DNA from: Rhodocytophaga aerolata
GTDB taxonomy: Bacteria > Bacteroidota > Bacteroidia > Cytophagales > 172606-1
DNA length: 64,000 bases
Direction: 5' to 3'
Assembly (NCBI RefSeq): GCF_030503435.1
Contig: NZ_JAUKPO010000012.1
Coordinates: forward strand, 1 to 64,000
In this document: positions 15,561 to 24,048 of the stretch, one piece after another
Numbering within the stretch: the first letter of the stretch is position 1
How the letters are laid out: every line of letters starts with the position of its first letter
Notes under the pieces: model-generated
Database searches by the model: none
Told to the model about the DNA's origin: nothing
Seen by the model: only the letters and a program-made list of their open reading frames with translations
Position numbers and translations under genes: made by a program

Positions 15561-18437
15561 ATGAAATACCTCCTACTTACCAGTTGCCTTACCTTCTTCT
15601 TTGTTAGCCACAACCAAGTAGTTCAACAACTTTCCTATCCCTCCGTTTGGAAAGAAAGAAAAACTGAACCATTGGAATTGGTGCTACCCGATGACCTGGA
15701 AGCTACTTTGTGGGCTGAATCTCCGCAGTTCTTCAACCCTACCAATATAGATGTAGATAACAAAGGTCGTATCTGGGTAACGGAAGCCGTAAACTACCGG
15801 GATTTTAATAACAAACCAGAACGACACCATCCACAAGGAGACCGGGTAATGATTCTGGAAGATACCGATGGAGATGGCAAAGCGGATAATTCTAAGGTAT
15901 TTGTACAGGATAAAGACCTGGTAGCTCCACTGGGAATAGCTGTTATTGGCAATAAAGTAATCGTTTCCTGTGCGCCTAACCTAATTATTTACACCGATAC
16001 CAATGGCGACGACAAACCCGATAGCAAAGAAATCTTTCTGAAAGGGTTTGGTGGCTATGATCACGACCATAGCCTGCATTCGGTGGTGGCCGGGCCAGAT
16101 GGCAACTGGTATTTCAACACCGGAAACGCAGGTCCACATACGGTTACCGATAAAAATGGATGGACCCTGAGATCGGGAAGTATTTATACCGGAGGTACGC
16201 CCTATAATAAAGAGAACCAGGGCAACCGCAAAAGTGATGATGGCCGGGTGTGGGTGGGCGGCATGGCCTTACGCATTGGCAACGATGGAAAAGGCCTGAA
16301 AGTACTGGCCCACAATTTCCGGAATGCATACGAGCTAGCCATTGATTCCTATGGCAATATGTGGCAGAACGATAACGACGACCAGGTTGTCACCTGCCGC
16401 ACTACCTGGCTAATGGAAGGGGGCAATGCAGGTTATTTCAGCGCCGATGGTACCCGCTTCTGGCAGGCAGACAAACGTCCCGGGCAAGATATGTTTGCTG
16501 CCCACTGGCATCAGGAAGATCCGGGGGTAATTCCTGCCGGTGATAACACTGGCGCAGGCTCCCCTACGGGCGTAGCCGTATACGAAAGTGATGCCCTGGG
16601 ACCCAACTACAGAGGCATGCTGCTCAGTGCCGATGCCGGACGTAACGTAATTTTTGCGTATAAACCACAGCCGCAGGGAGCAGGCTATCAACTCAACCGC
16701 ATCGACCTTATTTCTTCCTTAAAAGAATCTACAGAAAATTATGTGTGGAATGAACAGGTAAATGACTTGCGGAAGTGGTTCCGGCCCAGCGATGTGGCCG
16801 TAGGCACAGATGGAGCCATTTACATAGCCGACTGGTACGACTCTGTTGTAGGGGGCCACCTCATGCACGACAAAGAAGGATATGGACGTATCTACCGGAT
16901 CACTCCTAAAAACAAGAAACTTATTTCTCCATCCTATAATCTAAAAACCACCTCTGGTCAGATTCAAGCATTACTTAGTCCGGCTATTAATGTCCGGAAT
17001 ACTGGCTTTGAAATGTTAAAAGCAAAAGGGAGTAAAGCTATTAAGCCTGTCAGAAAACTTCTGGAAGATACAAATCCCTATCACCAGGCAAGGGCTGTGT
17101 GGCTACTGGCTCAGTTGGGCAGCAAGGGAATAACTGAAGTAGAAAATCTGTTAACCCATACAAATCCGGATATCCGCATTACGGCTTTCCGGGCATTAAA
17201 ACAGGTAAAGTCCGATAACCTCCTCACGTATACAACTAAACTGGCTCAAGATAATTCTCCGGCTGTTAGGCGTGAGATAGCGGTTGCTTTGCGGGAAGTT
17301 CCTTTAGAGAAAAGTCAAGCTATTATTACTGATTTAGTAAACGGCTACGATGGCAAAGACCGCTGGTACCTGGAGGCCCTGGGTATGGCTCTGGAAGGAA
17401 AAGAAGAAAGCATGTATGCTCAACTCATAGCAAATGCCGGGGAAGCTGTGAAGTGGGATGAAAAAACAACTAGTTTAATTTGGCGGTTACACCCGGTTGC
17501 CGCTATTGAAGCGTTAAAATCCAGAGCTAATGCAGCTGAACTTTCAGCGGAAGAAAGGAAAAAAGCACTTGTGGCTTTAGGATTTACAAAAGATGCGAAA
17601 GCCGCCCTGGCTATGACAGAACTGAGCAAGAGCACTTTGCCAGATGTAGCCGACCAAGCCTACTGGTGGCTGAAGTTCCGCCAGGGAAACGATTGGCTGG
17701 CACTGCTCAACTGGGAAGAAACCTTTGCCGACGATCAACTTGCCTTACGGGAGAAAATGTATACCCTTCAACAGCAAATATTAGACAAGACCAAACCCGC
17801 TACTGCCCGTACAGAAGCCGCACTGGAAATGGCAAAAGACAAAATAGGTGGCCAGATGTTAATTAGCCTGGTGTCTGACAAAAAATTGCCTGCAGAGGTT
17901 AATGAAGCAGTCAGTTCGGCTATTTTCCTAAATCCGGATCAAACGGTACGGGTGCTGGCAGGAGATTATTTCACAAGGCCTGGCAATGCTAAAACCGTAT
18001 CGGTAAAGCAAATTACGCAATTGCAGGCATTTGTAGATAAAGGTAAGGCCATATTCCAGAAGAACTGTAGCACTTGCCACAAGCATGGGAATACAGGAGG
18101 CGAAATTGGCCCGGACTTAACGCAAATTCATAAAAAGTTTGACAAAACCGGCCTACTGGATGCTATTATCAACCCAAGTGCCGGTATGGCTTTTGGCTAT
18201 GAACCCTGGATGATTCAAACTAAAAAAGGCTCCTCCTTCTATGGCTTTCTAATGGCCGATGGCCCAACCCTTGTCCTGAAAGATCCGGCAGGCGGGCAAC
18301 ATACATTTAAAGCCGGAGACATTGCGAGCCGCAAGCAACTTACCACCAGCCTAATGCCCGACCCCCTTACGATGGGTCTGGCAGAACAAGACCTGGCAGA
18401 CGTAGCCCAATATTTACTATCTTTCCCTACTAATTAA
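15561..18437 (+). CDS. PVC-type membrane-bound dehydrogenase with HEAT repeats and C-terminal cytochrome c
   Basis: Exported 958-residue multidomain protein. After the signal peptide (residues 1-18) comes a beta-propeller sugar-dehydrogenase-like domain (about 35-460) with typical segments such as DTDGDGKADNSKVF, GYDHDHSLHSVVAGPDGNWYFNTGNAGP and DVAVGTDGAIYIADWYDSVVGGH. Residues of about 480-800 are HEAT-like helical repeats. The C-terminus is a cytochrome c domain with the haem-binding motif C836-S-T-C-H840 and a possible axial Met near 924-930. This architecture is known from Planctomycetes, Verrucomicrobia and Bacteroidota and suggests periplasmic oxidation of a carbohydrate-like substrate with electrons passed to haem. 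The next gene begins 6 bases after its stop. Confidence 0.93.
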   Translation: MKYLLLTSCLTFFFVSHNQVVQQLSYPSVWKERKTEPLELVLPDDLEATLWAESPQFFNPTNIDVDNKGRIWVTEAVNYRDFNNKPERHHPQGDRVMILEDTDGDGKADNSKVFVQDKDLVAPLGIAVIGNKVIVSCAPNLIIYTDTNGDDKPDSKEIFLKGFGGYDHDHSLHSVVAGPDGNWYFNTGNAGPHTVTDKNGWTLRSGSIYTGGTPYNKENQGNRKSDDGRVWVGGMALRIGNDGKGLKVLAHNFRNAYELAIDSYGNMWQNDNDDQVVTCRTTWLMEGGNAGYFSADGTRFWQADKRPGQDMFAAHWHQEDPGVIPAGDNTGAGSPTGVAVYESDALGPNYRGMLLSADAGRNVIFAYKPQPQGAGYQLNRIDLISSLKESTENYVWNEQVNDLRKWFRPSDVAVGTDGAIYIADWYDSVVGGHLMHDKEGYGRIYRITPKNKKLISPSYNLKTTSGQIQALLSPAINVRNTGFEMLKAKGSKAIKPVRKLLEDTNPYHQARAVWLLAQLGSKGITEVENLLTHTNPDIRITAFRALKQVKSDNLLTYTTKLAQDNSPAVRREIAVALREVPLEKSQAIITDLVNGYDGKDRWYLEALGMALEGKEESMYAQLIANAGEAVKWDEKTTSLIWRLHPVAAIEALKSRANAAELSAEERKKALVALGFTKDAKAALAMTELSKSTLPDVADQAYWWLKFRQGNDWLALLNWEETFADDQLALREKMYTLQQQILDKTKPATARTEAALEMAKDKIGGQMLISLVSDKKLPAEVNEAVSSAIFLNPDQTVRVLAGDYFTRPGNAKTVSVKQITQLQAFVDKGKAIFQKNCSTCHKHGNTGGEIGPDLTQIHKKFDKTGLLDAIINPSAGMAFGYEPWMIQTKKGSSFYGFLMADGPTLVLKDPAGGQHTFKAGDIASRKQLTTSLMPDPLTMGLAEQDLADVAQYLLSFPTN

Positions 18438-18443
18438 CTTATA

Positions 18444-19256
18444 ATGAAGATTCAATTTTTTAGCCCGCATTGGGGAATGGAGAGTCTGCCCCTGGAACAA
18501 GCTTTTCAGAAAATAAAAGAAGCCGGATATGATGGCGTTGAAATGGCTGTACCCTTTGATGCCAAAGAAAAAGAGCATTTTTTACACCTGTTAGCCAAAT
18601 ATGAACTGGCACTGATTGCCCAGCAATGGTCTGCCGCAGGAAATACCTTTAATGCATACAAACAATCCTTTAAAGAACATCTGTATCATTTTGCGGCTGT
18701 AAAACCTCTGTTCATCAATTCCCAGACAGGAAAGGATTATTATACGTTTGAGCAAACTAGTGAACTCATCCGGCTAGCCACCGACATTGAAAAGGAAACT
18801 GGTACTCCCATTGTCCACGAAACACACCGGGGTAAATTCAGTTTTTGTGCAGCCACTACCCGAAAATTCCTGGAAGCCATACCAGACTTCAGCCTTGCAG
18901 CAGATTTCTCGCACTGGTGCAATGTATCTGAATCATACTTGCAAGATCAGCAGGAGACCGTAGCGGTTGCTATTGGTAGAGCAAAGCATATTCATGCCAG
19001 AGTAGGTCATCCGCAGGGAGCACAGGTAAGTGATCCCAGGGTGCCAGAATGGCAAGAAGCATTGACTATTCACCTGCAATGGTGGGATGCGATTATTGAC
19101 AGACACCGCAAGGCCGGAACTACACTGTTTACCATCACGCCAGAATTCGGTCCCTGGCCGTATATGCCTGCCTTACCATATACCCGGCAGCCGGTTACCA
19201 GCCAGTGGGAAGTAAATTTATTTATGCGAAATCTGTTGAGAGAACGGTATAAATAA
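18444..19256 (+). CDS. Sugar phosphate isomerase/epimerase-like TIM-barrel protein (cytoplasmic)
   Basis: Xylose-isomerase-like TIM barrel of 270 residues without a signal peptide. Segments such as GYDGVEMAVPFD, IVHETHRGKFSFCAATT, LAADFSHWCNVSESY, IHARVGHPQGAQV and FTITPEFGPWPY carry the Glu, Asp, His and Glu residues expected to bind a divalent metal. It starts 6 bases after the stop of the dehydrogenase/cytochrome gene, so the two are almost certainly cotranscribed and probably act on the same compound. It is clearly different from the Tat-type relative at 13713. Substrate unknown. Confidence 0.92.
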   Translation: MKIQFFSPHWGMESLPLEQAFQKIKEAGYDGVEMAVPFDAKEKEHFLHLLAKYELALIAQQWSAAGNTFNAYKQSFKEHLYHFAAVKPLFINSQTGKDYYTFEQTSELIRLATDIEKETGTPIVHETHRGKFSFCAATTRKFLEAIPDFSLAADFSHWCNVSESYLQDQQETVAVAIGRAKHIHARVGHPQGAQVSDPRVPEWQEALTIHLQWWDAIIDRHRKAGTTLFTITPEFGPWPYMPALPYTRQPVTSQWEVNLFMRNLLRERYK

Positions 19257-19277
19257 GCGTTTTCTACTAACTATTTC

Positions 19278-20318
19278 TCAGCAAGTTTCCTGGCTCAGGG
19301 CTTCGGCTTCTTTTTCACCTAACTTTTTAGCTAAACTCCACTCTTCACAAGCTTTTTGTTTGTTACCAGTGCGTTCGTAGGCTAAGCCCAGGTAGTAATG
19401 AATAGATTCTATGTTATAGGTAAGCTGAGTGGCTGTCTGAAAATCTTTCAATGCCAGCTCTGGTTGTCCGGTTTCCAGGTAGTAGATTCCCCGGTTACGG
19501 TAGGCCCAACCATTTTTACTGTCCCGTTTAAGCGACTCCTGAATATCAGCCAGGGCATCTTCCAGTTGGTCTAGCTGCAATTTTACATAGCCACGGTTGT
19601 TGAGATAATACGGCTGTGTAGGATTTAGCTCCACTGCCCGGTTTAATAGCTGCAAGGCTTCTGTATATTGTTCCTGATTGGCTTTTACCAGGCCCAAGTT
19701 ATTATAAGCAAAGTCCTGTCTCGGGTTTAATTCAATGGCTTCACGAAAGTCTTTTTCGGCAGCTTCGTATTTTTTTTGATTAAAATTTAAGAAACCCCGG
19801 TTTACATAGGCATCTACATTGTTTGCATCCAGTTCTAGTGTACGTTCAAAATCAGCAGCAGCTCCGGAATAATCATTTAACTGTGCTTTGATGGTAGCCC
19901 GGCTCAAATACACTTTGGCAGTATCTTTATAAATTTCAGCTACCTGGTTTATATCTTCCAGGCTCGCTTTATAGTCGGCAAGTTCAAACAATGCGTTGGA
20001 GCGATTATAGTAAGCATCAGTATAGGAAGGAGCTATTTTCAGAGCCTGGGTATAATCGGCAATGGCGGCTTTGTAATCGCCTAAGTGGTATTTAGCTATT
20101 CCGCGGTTATTATAAGCATCGGCAAACGTAGTATCTGATTGAATAGCTTCTGTATATAGCCGGATGGCTTCCCGGTATTCTCTTTCGCGGAGTTTTACAT
20201 TTCCCCGCTGAAAAAACCGGATAGTATCATCGCCCCGGCTGGCTGTATTACATGCAACAACTAGCAAGCTAAGGCCGAACACAAACAGATAATAAATATA
20301 TTTCCACGTAAAATGCAT
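19278..20318 (-). CDS. TPR-repeat lipoprotein
   Basis: About 346 residues of tandem tetratricopeptide repeats (roughly nine units, e.g. ADAYNNRGIAKYHLGDYKAAIADYTQALKI-type segments) behind a lipoprotein signal (FVFGLSLLVVAC). A start at 20396 would place 26 unrelated residues before the signal; I prefer the ATG at 20318, which gives MHFTWKYIYYLFVFG. TPR lipoproteins act as protein-interaction scaffolds in the envelope; no specific partner is indicated. It is convergent with the TIM-barrel gene, 21 bases apart, without a visible terminator between them. Confidence 0.9.
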   Translation of the reverse strand: MHFTWKYIYYLFVFGLSLLVVACNTASRGDDTIRFFQRGNVKLREREYREAIRLYTEAIQSDTTFADAYNNRGIAKYHLGDYKAAIADYTQALKIAPSYTDAYYNRSNALFELADYKASLEDINQVAEIYKDTAKVYLSRATIKAQLNDYSGAAADFERTLELDANNVDAYVNRGFLNFNQKKYEAAEKDFREAIELNPRQDFAYNNLGLVKANQEQYTEALQLLNRAVELNPTQPYYLNNRGYVKLQLDQLEDALADIQESLKRDSKNGWAYRNRGIYYLETGQPELALKDFQTATQLTYNIESIHYYLGLAYERTGNKQKACEEWSLAKKLGEKEAEALSQETC

Positions 20319-20521
20319 AACAAAAAGTAAGTTGACCAGATATAGCTCTCTACCTGCTTGTTCATGGATGCATGAGCAAAGCATATACATTTCCAAAATG
20401 GACTGGCTATATATTTTTAACTAAATTTTTAAGAAAAAAGATTGTAAAACTTCATTTTTTCTTTTGTCTTTGAAAAGAGTACGTTCTTCTAGCCTTTCTT
20501 GCTTGTGTCCTTCTCTTCTAC

Positions 20522-21403
20522 TTAATGGCTGCTGAAGCGGTAAAATACGCCTAAGGGTAATTTTTTATGAAACTGGTCTTCCAGGTATAATTCCCCCCAT
20601 TCCGGATTGGCTACTTTGCCAAAAATCCCATTAATCAAGTTATCGACAATGAGTGCAGAAAAGCCTAGTGAATATAGGTTAATGATAAAGAAATAATTCT
20701 TTTTATCTAGCAACTGGCTGCACAGTTTCAGCAACTCATTTATATTTTCTTCCAACACCCATTTCTCCCCGTCTGGGCCACGGCCGTATGCTGGCGGGTC
20801 CAGAATAAGTCCCTGGTAAATGCTACCCCGTTTTACTTCCCGCTTTACGTATTTTAATGCATCTTCTACTACCCAGCGGATGTTATCCAGTTTGCTAGCC
20901 TCCATATTTTCCCTAGACCAGCTTACGACCTGCTTCACTGAATCCACATGGACTACATCGGCACCTGCACTTTTTGCTGCCAGCGAAGCGCCACCCGTAT
21001 ACGCAAACAAATTGAGCACTCTGGGTTGAGGCTGGGCGAACTGTTTTGTTTTTTCATAGATAAAATCCCAGTTAGTAGCTTGCTCAGGAAAAATACCTAC
21101 ATGTTTAAAGGAAGACAAGGCAAGCTTAAAGGTTAAATTCAGCTGCGTATGCTTGTAATCCATAAACCACCGTTCCGGCATTCCTTTTTTTAATTCCCAT
21201 TGCCCTTTTTCTGGATTGTTTTTCTCTTTTCTGAAAAAGGCAGAGGCCATTTTTTCCCATTCATTTTGCGGCAGCGATTTGTCCCATACGGCCTGTGGCT
21301 CCGGGCGCGACAGTGTAAAGTCGCCGAATTTTTCCAGTTTCTCAAAATTGCCGGAATCTATAAGGCGATAGGCTTTCCAATGTTGGGGGCTAAGTAGTTG
21401 CAT
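20522..21403 (-). CDS. Class I SAM-dependent methyltransferase, RlmI/RlmK-like
   Basis: Predicted RNA methyltransferase of 293 residues. Motif I for S-adenosylmethionine binding is RVLNLFAYTGGASLAAKSAGA (about residues 127-147), and motif IV reads LDPPAYGRGPDGEKW, the arrangement seen in the RlmI-type 23S rRNA cytosine methyltransferases. The N-terminal PUA domain of RlmI is absent; instead there are about 100 residues including LSRPEPQAVWDKSLP, as in the shorter Bacteroidota and alphaproteobacterial homologues. The exact nucleotide modified cannot be assigned. Single gene. Confidence 0.88.
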   Translation of the reverse strand: MQLLSPQHWKAYRLIDSGNFEKLEKFGDFTLSRPEPQAVWDKSLPQNEWEKMASAFFRKEKNNPEKGQWELKKGMPERWFMDYKHTQLNLTFKLALSSFKHVGIFPEQATNWDFIYEKTKQFAQPQPRVLNLFAYTGGASLAAKSAGADVVHVDSVKQVVSWSRENMEASKLDNIRWVVEDALKYVKREVKRGSIYQGLILDPPAYGRGPDGEKWVLEENINELLKLCSQLLDKKNYFFIINLYSLGFSALIVDNLINGIFGKVANPEWGELYLEDQFHKKLPLGVFYRFSSH

Positions 21404-21514
21404 ACGTAAATTTGCTAATCTGAGAACTATGCTAATAGAATAAACGTGCTTTTGCTTGCGAAGGTGGAAAGACAGTTGTTAATTAACAAGTGCTGTGTGG
21501 GCAAAGTATAAAAT

Positions 21515-21548
21515 AAAAAACCTCACAGGTTTGTACACCTATGAGGCT
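21515..21548 (-). terminator. Intrinsic terminator of the 521-residue exported protein gene
   Basis: On the minus strand AGCCTCATAGGT pairs with ACCTGTGAGGTT (12 bp, two G-U wobbles) around a short loop and is followed by TTTTTT. It lies 21 bases after the stop. Confidence 0.85.
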
Positions 21549-21568
21549 AATCTATTTTCTGTACTCTA

Positions 21569-23134
21569 CTAAAACTCTACTTTACTGAAATAAAATACAC
21601 TGCGTTTTCCTTTCACCTGCTCATCTTTCTGGTTACTGATTTTTTGCAAGCCCCATGCCAGGAAGTTATTCTGATACCAGTAATCTACGTTGTCTGTATA
21701 ACTTCTTTTCACTTTATCGCCTTCGTAGTTGCTCAGCTTAATGTTGCCTTTTCCTTCTACAATGTCGTTGCCACGGATTACTTTGGTTTTTAGTAACCCA
21801 TTGTGGCTGTAGGCCAATAAAATATTTTCGTTATCAAAGCTTACTTTTACTTTTTCACGCAGGTTGAAGCTTTTTACATCGTTTATCTCAAAACTATTAT
21901 CCCAGAGCAGATTACCTTGCATATCGAAACCTGCTATTACCGCATGGGTGTATACCCAGCCATCGAATACCGGCATATTCCGGCCATACCCATATGGACT
22001 GCCATACATGCCATAGCCGTAGCCAAAACCTCCCATGCCATACATGCCAGGGTAATAATTGTTGCTGCGGTACTCCGGATAATAGGCTTCGGCTACCATA
22101 ATATACTGGCCATTGTGCTGAATAACATCGTGTACCAGCAACCGGTATTGCAATTTCAGATCCTTACCTTGTTGTTTTCTTTTGCTGATACGCTTTTCCA
22201 TCCGCTCCTGTGCCCGTTCGCCCATAAACTTAAAGAAGTTCTTAAAGTCGGTGAAGCTATAATACTTCATAAATTCCGGCGCTCCATTCTGCATTTTACT
22301 AATGTATAAGCCTTGGGTATAATCTGCCTGGCCTGTATATACACTCCTGGTATAAAATCCACGGGAATAGTTTGTGTAACTAGATCCTCTGCTGCCGTAG
22401 GTGCCAATAACCAGATCTTCACTTTCATTCAGCGCAGATACCCGGCCAGTCAGTAAACTTTTATCTGCCTCTGAATCCATGGCCACTGTTTTTGCTTGCA
22501 TGCCTTGTGGCGTAAAAGACTTAATAAACATCTTATTTTCACGGTTTTTCCAATTAGCAAACGCCACATGAATTAATTCATTGGTTGTGTCTACCTCCAT
22601 AGACTGTATTTCAGCTTTACCTTTAAAGGAAGTAGGCAATACACGGGTTTGTTTGCTAAGCAGGCTTAAATGGAGCAGAATAGGCTCGTTGCGTGTTTTG
22701 CCGGAAATAAATACGTTATTCCCCATGGCTTCAAAATCAGTAATTTCGAGTTTATTCAGGGAATGTATTTCGTATTTTTCTGCAAAACCTGCGCGTACAT
22801 TTAGCTTTACTACCTGATAGGTTGGGCTTTTAAACCGGTTAAATAACAGGTACAAGGCATTGTTGCGGTACACATATTTAGATAAATCGAGGGAGGAATT
22901 AACCATACAATCGATGGACCAGTCTTGCTGTAGATCAGTTGTGTATTTGGTGAAATTGTATTTCCCAGGCATTACCTGAGAGAAGAGAATTAAGCCATCT
23001 GCACCAATAGGAACTACGGCAATATCATTTGCATTATTCCGCATTTCTATTTCAATGCGTTTTTTCTCCTGGGCTTGCGTGCCAGATACAAGCAAACAAG
23101 CAAAGAGCAGCGTAAAAATGAGTTTATTTATCAT
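21569..23134 (-). CDS. Exported protein of unknown function with Gly/Tyr-rich loop
   Basis: A signal peptide (MINKLIFTLLFACLLVSGTQA) leads a 500-residue, beta-rich body. Repeated short strands (NEDLVIGTYGSRGS, GQYIMVAEAYYPEY, WVYTHAVIAGFDMQGNLLWDN, NENILLAYSHNGLLKT) suggest a propeller-like fold, but I do not recognise a named family. Residues around 365-395 form a Gly/Tyr/Met-rich loop (PGMYGMGGFGYGYGMYGSPY). Proteins of this sort are widespread in Bacteroidota and annotated as hypothetical. It is monocistronic, with its own terminator. Confidence 0.8.
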   Translation of the reverse strand: MINKLIFTLLFACLLVSGTQAQEKKRIEIEMRNNANDIAVVPIGADGLILFSQVMPGKYNFTKYTTDLQQDWSIDCMVNSSLDLSKYVYRNNALYLLFNRFKSPTYQVVKLNVRAGFAEKYEIHSLNKLEITDFEAMGNNVFISGKTRNEPILLHLSLLSKQTRVLPTSFKGKAEIQSMEVDTTNELIHVAFANWKNRENKMFIKSFTPQGMQAKTVAMDSEADKSLLTGRVSALNESEDLVIGTYGSRGSSYTNYSRGFYTRSVYTGQADYTQGLYISKMQNGAPEFMKYYSFTDFKNFFKFMGERAQERMEKRISKRKQQGKDLKLQYRLLVHDVIQHNGQYIMVAEAYYPEYRSNNYYPGMYGMGGFGYGYGMYGSPYGYGRNMPVFDGWVYTHAVIAGFDMQGNLLWDNSFEINDVKSFNLREKVKVSFDNENILLAYSHNGLLKTKVIRGNDIVEGKGNIKLSNYEGDKVKRSYTDNVDYWYQNNFLAWGLQKISNQKDEQVKGKRSVFYFSKVEF

Positions 23135-23441
23135 AGAATGAAGCTATAAAGTAGCTAATTAACGTTATATTGTTCAAAAAATTATAGAAAATATACTATT
23201 CCAAAAATCCAATTGGAATGATGTAGTGTATCTCTAAAACAGTATTTTCTGGTTAAAAAGTTTAGTTCTGGTAACTATATTCCTAACTTTTGACTTGCCT
23301 TATTTAGTCTTTCCGGCATACTTTTTACAAGTATACACAGTCAACCCTTACAAACATTTATTACAGTTTGGTCGATAACCCCATGACCCTCCAGGCGGAG
23401 CAAAGGTTGCACAGTAGATCAGATAGCCGAGTACTTATTTT
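23135..23441. other. Intergenic region upstream of the 521-residue protein gene
   Basis: 307 bases between the start of the exported-protein gene and the end of the EVE gene. No open frame of credible coding quality, no RNA gene and no strong hairpin are seen. It must contain the promoter of the exported-protein gene, but I find no exact TAnnTTTG element. Confidence 0.5.
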
Positions 23442-23849
23442 TTATTGACTTCCTAAGGCTACAATGGCATCAAACTCCTCTCTTTTCAAGGGCATTACCG
23501 AAAGCCTCATTTGCCGGAGCAGGCCAATGTTTTCCAGGCGACTATCTTTCTTTATCTGTTGCAGCGTAACCGGTTTGGCTAGCCGCTGTACTGGTGCCAG
23601 ATCTATAGCTACCCAATCAGCCTCATCTGTAGTAGGGTCCGGGTAGGCTTCTTTTATTACTTTGGCAATACCTACTACTTCTTTTCCATCGTTGCTGTGG
23701 TAATACAGCACTAGGTCATCATTTTGCATTGCTTTTAGATTGTTTCTTGCCTGGTAATTACGTACACCGTCCCAGAAGGTACGGCCCTCTTTTTCAAACA
23801 TTTCCCAGCTATACTTATGTGGTTCAGATTTTACTAACCAATAATTCAT
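23442..23849 (-). CDS. EVE domain protein (thymocyte nuclear protein 1-like)
   Basis: A stand-alone EVE domain of 135 residues. The start MNYWLVKSEPHKYSWEMFEKE, the WDGVRNYQARNNLKAMQNDDLVLYYHS segment and GIAKVIKEAYPDPT are characteristic. The fold is PUA-like and is thought to bind modified nucleobases in DNA or RNA; the bacterial stand-alone form has no proven role. It is a single gene and no restriction or modification genes are near it, so a defence role is not supported here. Confidence 0.93.
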   Translation of the reverse strand: MNYWLVKSEPHKYSWEMFEKEGRTFWDGVRNYQARNNLKAMQNDDLVLYYHSNDGKEVVGIAKVIKEAYPDPTTDEADWVAIDLAPVQRLAKPVTLQQIKKDSRLENIGLLRQMRLSVMPLKREEFDAIVALGSQ

Positions 23850-23990
23850 GAAAAGGTAGATTTAGTTTTGGCAGATTATAAATTGGTATCCAGATTCCTT
23901 TGCAAAGTTTAGTATTTGAACCAGCATTCTGAAAAGAAAGGCAAAATTAATATTGCTTACTAGCTAGAAAAGTTACTAAGGCTGATGACA

Positions 23991-24024
23991 AACAAAAAGA
24001 GAAGCTTTTGATTAGCTTCTCTTT
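23991..24024 (-). terminator. Intrinsic terminator of the haloperoxidase-like gene
   Basis: The 11-bp arms AAAGAGAAGCT / AGCTTCTCTTT, with a 7-base loop, are followed on the minus strand by TTTTTGTTTG. It lies about 25 bases after the stop at 24049. Confidence 0.85.
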
Positions 24025-24048
24025 CCACTGGTAAGGTTTCGATATAAT

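Noticed and set aside
21917-22309. 130-codon plus-strand frame opposite the 521-residue exported protein
   Set aside because: Antisense to a well-supported signal-peptide protein; the His/Ala/Ile-rich composition reflects complementary codons.
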